64,000 bases of DNA, from positions 11,901-75,900 of the forward strand of contig NZ_JBALOQ010000050.1 in the NCBI RefSeq assembly GCF_036962705.1, in the 5' to 3' direction. The notes under the pieces were generated by a model. That model was given only the letters and a program-made list of their open reading frames with translations, had not been told where the DNA came from and ran no database searches. Shown here in pieces: positions 42,346 through 51,477 of this stretch (positions within the stretch are counted from its first letter, which is position 1; the number at the start of each line of letters is the position of its first letter). The stretch is from Ferdinandcohnia sp036962705 (lineage in GTDB: Bacteria > Bacillota > Bacilli > Bacillales > Bacillaceae_L). Position numbers and translations under genes: made by a program.

Positions 42346-43615
42346 TACGTATGGTATTGGATTGCTTTCCTGCGTTTTCTCCGGCTAATCTACCTGTCAC
42401 AAGGGCTGAGGTGATGTTATAGCCGCCAGTATATCCGTGAATATCAAGAACTTCTCCGCAGAAAAAGAGCCCCTTCATGAACTTTGATTCCATTTCTTTT
42501 GGGTGAATTTCCTTTATTGAAACACCACCACCTGTTACAAATGCTTTTTCAATCGATAGTGTCCCGTTGACTGTGAACTGAAATTGTTTGCAATCCTTAG
42601 CAAAGGCACGAATGCTATCATGAGACAAATTTGCATAGGTAACCTGAGGGTCGATTTCATTTTTCTCTAATAAAAATAGGAGATACCTTTCTGGTAAAAA
42701 CCCTTTTACTATATTTTTAAGAGCTTTCTTTGGATCTTCTTTTGCTAGTTTTAAAATCTGTTGAAAGATTTGTTCCTCGTTCATTGATGGAAGTGCATCA
42801 ATACTCATAACTACACGGTCAACCTTAAATTTCTTCATCGTTTTTACAACAAATTGGCTACAGCGTAAAACCGCAGGTCCCGAAATACCAAAATGAGTGA
42901 ACAGCATGTCCATTTGATGGGTGATCACTGTTTTTCCCTTTGGATTTAACACACTAACAGCAACGTCACGTAGTGCTAGACCTTGTAAGGTTTTGTTTTT
43001 AATAAAATCTTCATCAGATGTAACTGGAACTTCAGTTGGAAATAGATCTGTGATCGTATGACCAGCAGCTTCTGCCCAAGCATATCCGTCTCCGGTCGAT
43101 CCCGTTTGTGGCACGGATTTACCGCCGACAGCGACTACGATACAGCTAGCCCCAAAGTATTCGCCGTTTTTCAAATGAACACCAGCGACATGTCCATCTT
43201 TGTATTCAAGCTTAGCAACCGGTGTGTTTGTTTTGATATGCACATCTAAAGATTTGAGTCTAGTTAACAATGCATCGACCACTGATTGGGCTTTATTAGT
43301 GGTTGGAAACATTCTCCCGTGGTCCTCTTCTTTAAGTTGAATCCCTAATTTTTCAAAGAAAGTAATAATATCTACATTATTAAAAACAGAAAAAGCACTA
43401 TATAAAAAGCGGCCATTCCCTGGAATATGCTTAATGATTTCATCGATTGGAAGCCGGTTTGTGACATTACAGCGTCCTCCACCTGAAATCGCAAGCTTTC
43501 TTCCAAGCTTATCCCCTTTATCTAAAAGAAGAACCTTCGCCCCTTGCTCAGCAGCGGCTATCGCAGCCATTAAGCCTGAAGGCCCTCCTCCAATTACAAT
43601 TACATCATACTGCAA
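42341..43615 (-). CDS. ytfP: FAD-dependent oxidoreductase YtfP (HI0933 family)
   Basis: 424-residue flavoprotein of the HI0933/BaiN family. FAD-binding VIVIGGGPSGLMAA near 6-19, GRKLAISGGGRCNVTN (quoted in part: GGGRCNVTN) near 45-53, and C-terminal GGGVSIKEI. Substrate unknown. I prefer TTG 43615, 8 bases after AAAGGAG; GTG 43624 touches the site. It follows the DCC gene by 15 bases, so they probably form an operon. Confidence 0.88.
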   Translation of the reverse strand: MQYDVIVIGGGPSGLMAAIAAAEQGAKVLLLDKGDKLGRKLAISGGGRCNVTNRLPIDEIIKHIPGNGRFLYSAFSVFNNVDIITFFEKLGIQLKEEDHGRMFPTTNKAQSVVDALLTRLKSLDVHIKTNTPVAKLEYKDGHVAGVHLKNGEYFGASCIVVAVGGKSVPQTGSTGDGYAWAEAAGHTITDLFPTEVPVTSDEDFIKNKTLQGLALRDVAVSVLNPKGKTVITHQMDMLFTHFGISGPAVLRCSQFVVKTMKKFKVDRVVMSIDALPSMNEEQIFQQILKLAKEDPKKALKNIVKGFLPERYLLFLLEKNEIDPQVTYANLSHDSIRAFAKDCKQFQFTVNGTLSIEKAFVTGGGVSIKEIHPKEMESKFMKGLFFCGEVLDIHGYTGGYNITSALVTGRLAGENAGKQSNTIRN

Positions 43616-43630
43616 ATCGAACACTCCTTT

Positions 43631-44023
43631 TTAATCTAAGAACCGTTTACGAACATCAGGTGGAGGAAGCATACAGCTTTCCTGTTTCCCAAACCATTTA
43701 TAACGATTATTGGCAATTACATGATAAAATATATCCCTAATTGGTGCTGGAATAAATCTAAATATATAAAGAAAGCGGTAGAGACCTTTTAGATTACGAC
43801 AGACCCTAAGCGCCGCACTTGATTTTGTAAAAAAACGATCACCTTCAATTAATACGAAACTATTAGTATCTTCAGGAATACCATGTTTTTTCAATAATGC
43901 TTTTCCAGCATCACTTTGAAGCGACGCAAAATGGTAAAGTTGTTTCGAATCTCTTTTCAGAATAAATTGCACACTGCTATTGCAAAAATTACAAACGCCA
44001 TCAAACAATATAATATGATTCAT
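43631..44023 (-). CDS. Thiol-disulfide oxidoreductase, DCC family
   Basis: 130 residues from ATG 44023. DUF393/DCC signature FDGVCNFCN at 7-15 with Cys11 and Cys14, and the conserved YRWFGKQESCMLP near the C terminus. Thioredoxin-like redox role proposed for the family. AGGAGTG lies upstream; a GTG at 44035 is too close to it. Probable first gene of a unit with ytfP. Confidence 0.87.
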   Translation of the reverse strand: MNHIILFDGVCNFCNSSVQFILKRDSKQLYHFASLQSDAGKALLKKHGIPEDTNSFVLIEGDRFFTKSSAALRVCRNLKGLYRFLYIFRFIPAPIRDIFYHVIANNRYKWFGKQESCMLPPPDVRKRFLD

Positions 44024-44240
44024 GGCTTTCCACACTCCTATTGTTTCTTATTTACATCATATCATGGGAACGGAGTATAGAATAACGTTGAAATTCAAAA
44101 CTAACAAGTCTAAACTATACATTACATAGCTAAAGAAGCCAATATGTCATGAAACAGACAAATAATTTTAGGTTATTAAATATTATAAATATGATAAACT
44201 TGATTAGTTAGTCTTCAAAACTAAAGATTGGGGATTTTAT

Positions 44241-45869
44241 ATGTCAGATTCAAAATTATTGCGTGGGACGTTTGTCTTAACCCTTGCTACATATATTTCT
44301 CGAGTACTTGGAATGATTTATGTTTTTCCATTTGTTTATTTAGTTGGAGATATTGGTTCTGCCCTTTATTCTTATGGGTATGCACAATATACAATTTTCT
44401 TATTTATATCAACAGCGGGAATTCCAGCTGCTGTTTCAAAATTTGTTTCGAAATATAATTCCCTTGGCGATTATCATACCGGAATAAGGATGTATAAATC
44501 CGGACTGATCGTAATGGGACTTACCGGTATATTAGGCTTTACAATCCTTAACTTACTTGCACCGATTCTTGCGCCGATTGTTCTAGGTGGAGAAGATGCA
44601 AAGAATACGATTGAAGATGTTACATATGTCATTCGAATGGTGAGTTTTGCCTTACTTGTAGTACCGATTATGAGTATTCAACGAGGCTTTTTCCAAGGAC
44701 ATCAATCAATGGGACCAACGGCTGTCTCACAGGTTATAGAACAAATTGTTCGTATTTTATTCGTCCTGTCTGCAACCTTTATTGTGATGAAGGTGATGGA
44801 TGGTGAAAGGGTATTCGCAGTTGGTTTAGCCACATTTGGTGCGTTTGTCGGGGCACTTGGAGGACTTGCGGTACTCCTGTGGTATTGGTTTAAACGGAAA
44901 CCATATTTAAATGAAATGCTCGCAAAAAGTAGACCACAAACGGATATGACAACAAAGGAAATGTTCAAGGAGCTTTTCTCCTATGCAGGACCGTTTGTCC
45001 TTGTTGGACTTTCGATTCCTCTATATCAATACGTTGACCAATTAACCTTTAACAGGACAATGATCGAAAACGGTTTTGACAAAGATGTATCGGAGGGATT
45101 ATTTTCATATGTAACATTTATGGTTCCAAAATTAGTCATGATTCCTGTATCCTTAGCAACGGCATTTAGTTTGACCCTTGTTCCAACTATTACAAATTCA
45201 TTTACATCAGGAGATTTTAAGCTACTTAGAAGTCAAATTGATAAGACATTTCAAATTTGTGTCCTGTTGGTTTTACCGGCAGTTGTTGGTTTATCTGTAT
45301 TAGCGTACCCGACCTTCAATGCGCTATTTGAAATGAGTGAGGCAGGTGGCCGAATATTAAGATGGTATGCGCCTGTAGCGATTCTATTTTCGTTTTATTC
45401 GATTGCAGCAGCTATCTTACAAGGAATTAATAAGCAAAAATTTGCGGTAGTGAGTTTGTTTATGGGACTCATTCTCAAAATCAGTTTCAATAGTCTGTTT
45501 ATAACATGGTTTGGGGAGATTGGTTCGGTTCTTGCTACTGCTTTAGGATACACAGTAGCCATTTCTTATTGCTTCTGGATGATTTCTAGACATGCAGGAT
45601 ATAGTTATTCATTGTTTGCAAGAAGATCGCTGTTAATGGCTATTTTTGCGACATTGATGGCATTGGCGATTTTATTGATTGAATGGTTATTATCATTTAT
45701 TGTCGGTTACGAGAATGGCAGAGTACAGTCAATCTTTGTATTAATAATAGGAATTGCTGTTGGTGCTGTTACGTACCTATATTTAGCATATCGTTCACGC
45801 CTATTAGAGGTCCTAATTGGCAATCGATTTGCATTTTTATCAAGAAATGGGAAAAAGGCTGTGCAGTAA
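44241..45869 (+). CDS. ytgP: MviN/SpoVB-like flippase YtgP
   Basis: 542-residue polysaccharide-transporter (MOP superfamily) protein with about 14 transmembrane helices. N-terminal LLRGTFVLTLATYISRVLG and QRGFFQGHQSMGPTAVSQVIEQ (near 158) are typical of YtgP/SpoVB. Such proteins are thought to flip lipid-linked cell-wall precursors. GGGGATT precedes ATG. Own terminator. Confidence 0.92.
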   Translation: MSDSKLLRGTFVLTLATYISRVLGMIYVFPFVYLVGDIGSALYSYGYAQYTIFLFISTAGIPAAVSKFVSKYNSLGDYHTGIRMYKSGLIVMGLTGILGFTILNLLAPILAPIVLGGEDAKNTIEDVTYVIRMVSFALLVVPIMSIQRGFFQGHQSMGPTAVSQVIEQIVRILFVLSATFIVMKVMDGERVFAVGLATFGAFVGALGGLAVLLWYWFKRKPYLNEMLAKSRPQTDMTTKEMFKELFSYAGPFVLVGLSIPLYQYVDQLTFNRTMIENGFDKDVSEGLFSYVTFMVPKLVMIPVSLATAFSLTLVPTITNSFTSGDFKLLRSQIDKTFQICVLLVLPAVVGLSVLAYPTFNALFEMSEAGGRILRWYAPVAILFSFYSIAAAILQGINKQKFAVVSLFMGLILKISFNSLFITWFGEIGSVLATALGYTVAISYCFWMISRHAGYSYSLFARRSLLMAIFATLMALAILLIEWLLSFIVGYENGRVQSIFVLIIGIAVGAVTYLYLAYRSRLLEVLIGNRFAFLSRNGKKAVQ

Positions 45870-45884
45870 TTGACAGCCTTTTTT
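45853..45884 (+). terminator. Terminator after ytgP
   Basis: AAAAGGCTGT/ACAGCCTTTT stem with a 10-base loop, overlapping the stop codon. Confidence 0.88.
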
Positions 45885-45950
45885 CAAATCTTACATTCAA
45901 GTATGTGTGTGAGGTTCGGTTAATCCCGGGGTTAGAAGGTTCCCAAGGTG

Positions 45951-46175
45951 TTATTCTTGGAAATCACGCAATCCTAAGCGGCGTTCAATTCGATCAACAC
46001 GACGATCTAAACGATCAACTTGGTTATCTAATCTTAGGATTTGACGTTCGAGTTGATCGAGACGACGGTTAATGTTTCCAACGCCACCTCCAGGGAATCC
46101 GGGGCCTCCAGGGAATCCGGGGCCTCCAGGGAATCCGGGTTGGAAAGGTTGTTGACGATAATCATAATAATACAT
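45951..46175 (-). CDS. Small collagen-like / coiled-coil protein
   Basis: 74 residues from ATG 46175 (AAAAGGAG upstream). N-terminal tyrosine-rich YYYDYRQQPFQ, then three perfect PGFPGG repeats (18-bp DNA period), then a regular heptad coiled coil from about residue 34 to 68 with hydrophobics at a/d (I, L, L, I, L, V, L, V, I, L) separated by Asp/Arg. No signal peptide. I do not know the family; such Gly-Pro plus coil proteins are often spore-surface or coat associated. Confidence 0.75.
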   Translation of the reverse strand: MYYYDYRQQPFQPGFPGGPGFPGGPGFPGGGVGNINRRLDQLERQILRLDNQVDRLDRRVDRIERRLGLRDFQE

Positions 46176-46301
46176 GTGTAATCGCTCCTTTTTCTTTTTA
46201 AAATTACAGTAACAGTGTATGTATATAGGGCGTTTGTGCAATGAATAAAACGCCTATTCTTATAAAGATGGGTATTTGTACAGGTAAAGGAGGTAATTGC
46301 A

Positions 46302-47021
46302 TTGCGAATTGATAAATTACTTGCCAATCGAGGCTTTGGAAGTCGAAAAGAGGTTAAAGGCTTATTAAAATCAGGAGCAGTTCAAATAAATGGCGTTCCG
46401 GTCAAAGATTCTAGTAAGCATATTAAAGTTGAATCAGATACGGTCACCGTTCATGGAGAAGTGATTGAATACAAGGAATTCATCTATTTAATGTTGAATA
46501 AACCTCAAGGAGTTATTTCCGCAACAGAGGATTATCTTCATGATACAGTCTTAGATCTGTTAGAAATGGAAGATACGGTCTACAAGCCTTTTCCGGTGGG
46601 GCGTTTGGACAAGGATACGGAAGGGCTATTACTTCTAACGAATGATGGGCAGCTTGCACATCAATTGCTTTCTCCCAAAAAACATGTTCCGAAAACGTAT
46701 TTGGCTATCATAGACGGTGAGGTAACGGTTGAGGATGTGGAAGCTTTTCGAAACGGAGTTACCCTTGATGATGGATATGAAACAATGCCAGCTGTTCTTA
46801 CAATCATAAGTAGTGGCTTACGTTCTGAGATTGAAGTCATCATCGAGGAAGGAAAATTCCACCAAGTAAAACGAATGTTTGAAGCAGTAGGAAAACGTGT
46901 CGTTTATTTGAAAAGAATTAAAATGGGGCCATTGCCACTAGATGAAACGCTTGACCTTGGTGAATATCGTGAGCTCACTGACGAAGAGGTTATGTTATTA
47001 AAAACGTATACGAAAAATTAA
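46302..47021 (+). CDS. ytzG: 16S rRNA-type pseudouridine synthase (RsuA family, YtzG)
   Basis: 239 residues: S4 RNA-binding domain (1-60) plus RsuA catalytic domain with GRLDKDTEGLLLLTNDG near 100-116, Asp103 as nucleophile. Modifies a uridine in rRNA, target not fixed by sequence. TTG start 46302 behind AAAGGAGG. Divergent from the collagen-like gene. Confidence 0.9.
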   Translation: MRIDKLLANRGFGSRKEVKGLLKSGAVQINGVPVKDSSKHIKVESDTVTVHGEVIEYKEFIYLMLNKPQGVISATEDYLHDTVLDLLEMEDTVYKPFPVGRLDKDTEGLLLLTNDGQLAHQLLSPKKHVPKTYLAIIDGEVTVEDVEAFRNGVTLDDGYETMPAVLTIISSGLRSEIEVIIEEGKFHQVKRMFEAVGKRVVYLKRIKMGPLPLDETLDLGEYRELTDEEVMLLKTYTKN

Positions 47022-47024
47022 CAA

Positions 47025-47053
47025 GGGCTGTCTTTGTGTGACAGCCCCTTTTT
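47025..47053 (+). terminator. Terminator after the pseudouridine synthase gene
   Basis: GGGCTGTC/GACAGCCC stem with a 7-base loop, then CTTTTT. Confidence 0.9.
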
Positions 47054-47149
47054 CATTAGAATCTAGTTTCTACATTTGTATCTGTATGTAAAGGCCTTCT
47101 AATTGTGAAGTTATTTGCTACCTTCTCCATGCGCCCCTTATGTTCGCTG

Positions 47150-47368
47150 CTACGATATTTTGACTTTCTTCTTTGTGATGGTCCATTTTCCTCGGCTAGG
47201 GCTGCGAACCAGATCATTATATGCTAACACATTCAAATCACGCTGAATGGTTCGTGATGTAGTTCCAAATTCGTCCACAAGTTCCTGTGTTGTTACAGTC
47301 CCATTTTCGTTAATAAACATGTAGACTGATTTGATACGAGTTAACATACGGTTTGTTGAAGGCTTCAA
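47150..47368 (-). CDS. ytzE: DeoR-type HTH protein YtzE
   Basis: 72-residue protein that is only a DeoR-type winged helix: MLTRIKSVYMFINENGTVTT then QELVDEFGTTSRTIQRDLNVL. No effector domain. TTG 47368 has AAGGAG 7 bases upstream, preferred over ATG 47386. Matches B. subtilis YtzE. Targets unknown. Confidence 0.85.
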   Translation of the reverse strand: MKPSTNRMLTRIKSVYMFINENGTVTTQELVDEFGTTSRTIQRDLNVLAYNDLVRSPSRGKWTITKKKVKIS

Positions 47369-47386
47369 AAAACCACTCCTTATCAT

Positions 47387-47704
47387 TTTTGTACATGATC
47401 AACATGCCTCAGTCTTACCAAATTAATATCCAAAAATAGCGTTTTGCAATAGGTTTTCATTGTATTAGGTGAACAATCGTATATATATGTCCCTTATCAC
47501 CTCATTTCTTTGCAGGTGCGTTTGCTATATATATATAGTTGTATCTGAATAGTATGACTATTTCTACATAAATTGTCAAAAATCTTCTTTTGTATCTATT
47601 ATTATCATATATTATTTCTACTATTCTGTTTTTTACATTTTAATTACAGTTTGGTAAAGCTTGTCTAAAGTGAGGGAACTTTTTTGGGGTGATTTTCGTA
47701 TGTA
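47387..47704. other. AT-rich intergenic region
   Basis: No gene seen. It contains an AGGTGA/TCACCT inverted repeat (47467-47472 and 47497-47502) around an (AT)n run, a second (TA)n run at about 47526-47537, and long T-rich stretches. It serves as the divergent promoter region for ytzE and the Ecs-like ABC pair. Confidence 0.5.
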
Positions 47705-47722
47705 TTGGTGGAGGGGTTGTTT

Positions 47723-48445
47723 ATGGAACAGACATTATTGGAAGTCTCGATTCAGAATTCTGGATATGAAGAAAACAGTAAGATTGTAGAAGATCTTTCT
47801 TTTTTGATTAAACGTGGTGAAATTGTTGGGCTTATTGGGCCAAATGGTGCCGGGAAAAGTACAACAATAAAAACGATTCTTGGATTATTAGAAAATACCA
47901 ATGGAAAAATTGATTTTATTAATAACCATACATATGCGTATATCCCGGAAAGACCGATTTTTTACGATGAATTGACTTTATGGGAACACCTCGACTTGGC
48001 GGCAGGGGTGATGGAGATTGAAGACGCTCACTTTAATGAAAGGGCGATGAAATTGGTTGGGCTCTTCCATATGGAAAAAGTGATTCATAAGCTACCAAGT
48101 ACATTTTCTAAAGGAATGCAGCAGAAGGTAATGCTCATAACTGCTTTTCTCATAAAACCTGATATTTATATTATTGATGAACCATTTGTTGGATTAGACC
48201 CGATGGCGATGCAGGATTTTTTAACGCTTATCGAATTGGAGAAACAGCGCGGAGCAGGAATCTTGATGAGTACACATGTCCTAGATACTGCAGAAAGAGT
48301 ATGTGATCGTTTCTTATTGGTAGCAGGAGGTAGACTAAAAGCTCAGGGAAATCTTGATGACATCCGCACAAAAGCTAATCTACATGAAGGCTCGCTCCTC
48401 CGTTTTTTTAACCAAATCGTGCAAGGTGAGTCCTCCTATGAATAA
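47723..48445 (+). CDS. ABC transporter ATPase (EcsA-like)
   Basis: 240 residues from ATG 47723 (GGAGGGG upstream). Walker A GPNGAGKST at 39-47; the signature is FSKGMQQKV, as in the EcsA group, instead of LSGGQ; Walker B YIIDEPFVGLDP; H-loop STHV. Overlaps the permease gene by 8 bases. A paralogue-type Ecs transporter; substrate unknown (B. subtilis EcsAB affects secretion and protease regulation). Confidence 0.88.
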   Translation: MEQTLLEVSIQNSGYEENSKIVEDLSFLIKRGEIVGLIGPNGAGKSTTIKTILGLLENTNGKIDFINNHTYAYIPERPIFYDELTLWEHLDLAAGVMEIEDAHFNERAMKLVGLFHMEKVIHKLPSTFSKGMQQKVMLITAFLIKPDIYIIDEPFVGLDPMAMQDFLTLIELEKQRGAGILMSTHVLDTAERVCDRFLLVAGGRLKAQGNLDDIRTKANLHEGSLLRFFNQIVQGESSYE

Positions 48446-49598
48446 CAATCTGTTTATAACTCGATTTCGTAAGGAAATAGCGTATCAGTGGGGAGTATTT
48501 AGAAGTGTTGTAGACTGGACGATTTTTCTATATTTATTCATTCCTGCTATTGCGATTGGAGGCTATCATTATTATACATGGTGGTCTGAAATTCCGAGTT
48601 GGGTAAGCGGTGTCCCACTTTTATTTTTATTTAGCTTGGTTTATTTTTTCTGCTGGCACGGTCGTATTCGGACATTCTTGGAGGAGGCAGACCAATTATT
48701 TCTAATACAAAAACGCCATCTTGTGATTACTTTGAAAAAATGGACAAGAAATCTATATGTGCTTGGATATAGTTTAGGAATACTATTTTTAGTTGCTGCT
48801 TTGTCACCATTTTTATTAAAACATTACAAACTATCCTTAATTGAAATTTCTGTATTAGCCATTTATTTTATCAGCTTAAAGGCACTCATACTTGGGTGGA
48901 AACAGTACTTAGATGCTATTGTTTCAACATGGAAAAAGGGCTTTTACACGATTTTGCTTTTCATTGCAATTGGGGCTTACTCGGTCTTACTTGTAAATTG
49001 GTCCCTAGATACGTCTGTTATATTTTTACTTATCCTCAGTCTATTTCAATGGCTTTTATTTTTATTGAACTCCTCTAGAAGGATCAACAGGCTTACAACA
49101 TTTTCTTCCGATGTTGATACTGAGAAACAAGCAAAGCTTATGTATGTAAATTCAATTTTTCTCCTTTCAGAATATGTGGAAAAAGTGCCAAATCAGAAGA
49201 AACGGAGTCCGCTTTTTTATCGAAACTCAAAACGAATTTTTAAAAATCGCAATCGTAGGAAGAGCTTGCAAGAATTATGTGTAAAAGTATTTTTTCGGAA
49301 CAAATCCAATCTGTTTCAAGGTTTACAAATCACAAGTATCACAACGGCAGCCTTGCTTATCATTCCTCCCATTTGGATTAAATGTTTAATCTTTTTTGGC
49401 TTTATTATCATTCTAAGAATGTGGGTAAAGCTTGTAAGTAATCGAATATTGTCCAATCATTTTATCGTCAACGTAAGAAAGGATGATATTATTCGTCTTC
49501 AGACGGAAAACTATATTGTGAATTTCATTTCGCTTCCTGTAATATCAATAGTGGGCTTAGTATTAATTTTATTCACCTTAAGTCCGTTACTTCTATAA
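48438..49598 (+). CDS. ABC transporter permease (EcsB-like)
   Basis: 386 residues from ATG 48438; the longer frame from 48354 is inside the ATPase gene. EcsB-type N terminus (FITRFRKEIAYQWGVFRSV) and about eight transmembrane helices with a cytoplasmic loop at about 210-275 rich in Lys/Arg. Partner of the ATPase upstream. No ecsC gene follows. No clear terminator downstream. Confidence 0.85.
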   Translation: MNNNLFITRFRKEIAYQWGVFRSVVDWTIFLYLFIPAIAIGGYHYYTWWSEIPSWVSGVPLLFLFSLVYFFCWHGRIRTFLEEADQLFLIQKRHLVITLKKWTRNLYVLGYSLGILFLVAALSPFLLKHYKLSLIEISVLAIYFISLKALILGWKQYLDAIVSTWKKGFYTILLFIAIGAYSVLLVNWSLDTSVIFLLILSLFQWLLFLLNSSRRINRLTTFSSDVDTEKQAKLMYVNSIFLLSEYVEKVPNQKKRSPLFYRNSKRIFKNRNRRKSLQELCVKVFFRNKSNLFQGLQITSITTAALLIIPPIWIKCLIFFGFIIILRMWVKLVSNRILSNHFIVNVRKDDIIRLQTENYIVNFISLPVISIVGLVLILFTLSPLLL

Positions 49599-49648
49599 TG
49601 GTGGAGTGAATGCATTAAAAGTATACAATTATATGGGGTCCCCCTTGG

Positions 49649-49813
49649 CTGAATAAAATTAAAGCCTCCGGCGGATGCCACGATTTTTCAAAGGAAATTT
49701 TTCGAGCTTAAGATCAAAGACTAAGAACGCCACATCCTGTGGCAACGTCTCTGTGACCCACATCGTGTGGGCCTAAAAAAATCGGGCACAAATACGCCTT
49801 GGCGTATTTGATT
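49649..49813 (+). repeat. Dispersed structured repeat, copy F
   Basis: Clean copy lacking the left half of the 5' stem: CTGAATAAAATT, GCCTCCGGCGGATGCC, CGATTTTT/AAAAATCG, CAAAGAC/GTCTCTG enclosing GCCACA/TGTGGC, CCCACA/TGTGGG, AAATACGCC/GGCGTATTT. It ends 29 bases before the pepV start codon. Confidence 0.88.
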
Positions 49814-49842
49814 TACTGATCATACTGTAAGGAGGGATTCAG

Positions 49843-51252
49843 ATGGAACATATTAACTGGTTAGAAGAAGTAGAGAAACGTAAAGATCAACTAATAAAAG
49901 ATACTCAGGAGTTCTTAAGAATAAAAAGTGTTCTTGATGAAGAAAATGGAACCCCGACTGCGCCGTTTGGAGCAGGAATTGATGAGGCACTTCATTATTT
50001 ATTGGACAAAGGCAGTGAGGATGGCTTTACCTCTAAAAATCTAGATGGATATGCAGGCCATCTCGAAATGGGCACTGGAGAAGAATTAATCGGGATATTA
50101 TGTCACATTGATGTGGTTCCAGAAGGAGATGGCTGGTCCAGTGATCCATATGGTGCGGAAATTCATGATGGAAAAATAATTGCAAGAGGCTCTTTAGACG
50201 ATAAAGGACCTACAATGGCAGCGTATTACGCGATGAAAATTATAAAGGAATTAAATCTCCCACTATCAAAGCGCGTTCGAATGATTATTGGAACAGATGA
50301 AGAAAGTGATTGGCGTTGTGTGGACCATTATTTCAAACACGAGGAAATGCCGACGATGGGCTTTGCGCCTGATGCAGATTTTCCTATCATTTATGCTGAA
50401 AAAGGAATTGCAGATTTTGATTTAGTTCAAAAATCGGACCTTTCTGCTAATGCTGAGCTTCATTTAGAGTCATTCAGTTCAGGACGTCGCTACAACATGG
50501 TTCCGGATTTTGCCGAGGCTAAGCTTGAAGGCACAGGCAATTTACTTGAAATGGTCAATGCATTTCAAGAGTTTTTAGACAAGAACTCGTTAATGGGGCG
50601 AGGCATTTGTGATGAGGATACTGTAATTTTTCAGTTAGAAGGCGTATCAGCACACGGAATGGAGCCAGACCATGGGAAAAATGCCGGTCTATATTTGGCC
50701 TCATTTTTACAAGGGTATTCATTAGATGAAAAAGCAAATAATTATTTAAGCATTGTAAATGAGTACTTTGTGGGGGATTCAAGGGGAAGAAGCTTAGGTG
50801 TTGCTTATAGCGACGAGATCACAGGTGACTTAACCATCAATGTTGGAAAGCTTTCTTATTCTGCTGCAGAAGGTGGAAGACTTGGTTTAAACCTACGTTA
50901 TCCAGTAACAAATGATATGGCTGTTACGAAAAAGAAACTTGAAGAAGTGTGCGAGGAAATTGGTTTTGAGCTTATGAATTACAGCAATTCTGCACCTCAC
51001 CATGTGGATAATAATCATCCGTTGATTCAAACCCTTCAAAAAGTATATGAAGAACAGACAGGTGAAGAAGCTACTTTAGTTTCAATTGGTGGAGGTACAT
51101 ATGCAAGGTCCTTAGAAGCAGGCGTTGCCTTTGGACCATTGTTCCCAGGACGACCTGATGTTGCCCACCAAAAGGATGAATTTATTTTAGTAGATGACTT
51201 ACTAAAAGCTACTGCCATCTACGCTCAAGCAATATATGAATTAGCGAAATAA
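49843..51252 (+). CDS. pepV: Dipeptidase PepV (M20 family)
   Basis: 469-residue di-zinc Xaa-His dipeptidase-like enzyme. Zinc and catalytic residues: GILCHIDVVPEGDGW near 85-99, ARGSLDDKGPT near 114-124, GTDEESDW near 151-158, DADFPIIYAEKG and the C-terminal GGGTYAR. Similar to B. subtilis YtjP. AAGGAGGG before ATG. Repeat copy F fills its immediate upstream region. Confidence 0.93.
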   Translation: MEHINWLEEVEKRKDQLIKDTQEFLRIKSVLDEENGTPTAPFGAGIDEALHYLLDKGSEDGFTSKNLDGYAGHLEMGTGEELIGILCHIDVVPEGDGWSSDPYGAEIHDGKIIARGSLDDKGPTMAAYYAMKIIKELNLPLSKRVRMIIGTDEESDWRCVDHYFKHEEMPTMGFAPDADFPIIYAEKGIADFDLVQKSDLSANAELHLESFSSGRRYNMVPDFAEAKLEGTGNLLEMVNAFQEFLDKNSLMGRGICDEDTVIFQLEGVSAHGMEPDHGKNAGLYLASFLQGYSLDEKANNYLSIVNEYFVGDSRGRSLGVAYSDEITGDLTINVGKLSYSAAEGGRLGLNLRYPVTNDMAVTKKKLEEVCEEIGFELMNYSNSAPHHVDNNHPLIQTLQKVYEEQTGEEATLVSIGGGTYARSLEAGVAFGPLFPGRPDVAHQKDEFILVDDLLKATAIYAQAIYELAK

Positions 51253-51264
51253 AATTAGTTAGTG

Positions 51265-51290
51265 GCCCGCCAAGGATGGCGGGCTTTTGT
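51265..51290 (+). terminator. Terminator after pepV
   Basis: GCCCGCC/GGCGGGC stem with a 6-base loop, then TTTTGTGT. Confidence 0.85.
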
Positions 51291-51303
51291 GTGGAATGTT
51301 GCT

Positions 51304-51383
51304 AAAATCGATAGAATCAAAATAAAATCGATAGAACGAAAATAAAATCGATAGGACCCAAATAAAACCGATAGAAATTTTTA
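51304..51383. repeat. Tandem array of a 20-bp unit (4 copies)
   Basis: Same unit as at 12191-12290 (AAAAYCGATAGAANNNAAAT), exact 20-base step, here four copies. Again preceded by TTGCT shortly after a terminator. Confidence 0.85.
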
Positions 51384-51477
51384 AGTATCGTTTTTATAAA
51401 AAATGTCTTATGAAATTTGCAGGATTTTAACCAAATTTGTAGAAAAAAGAGTTAGAAATAAAAAAGGAGTCGGCAAT

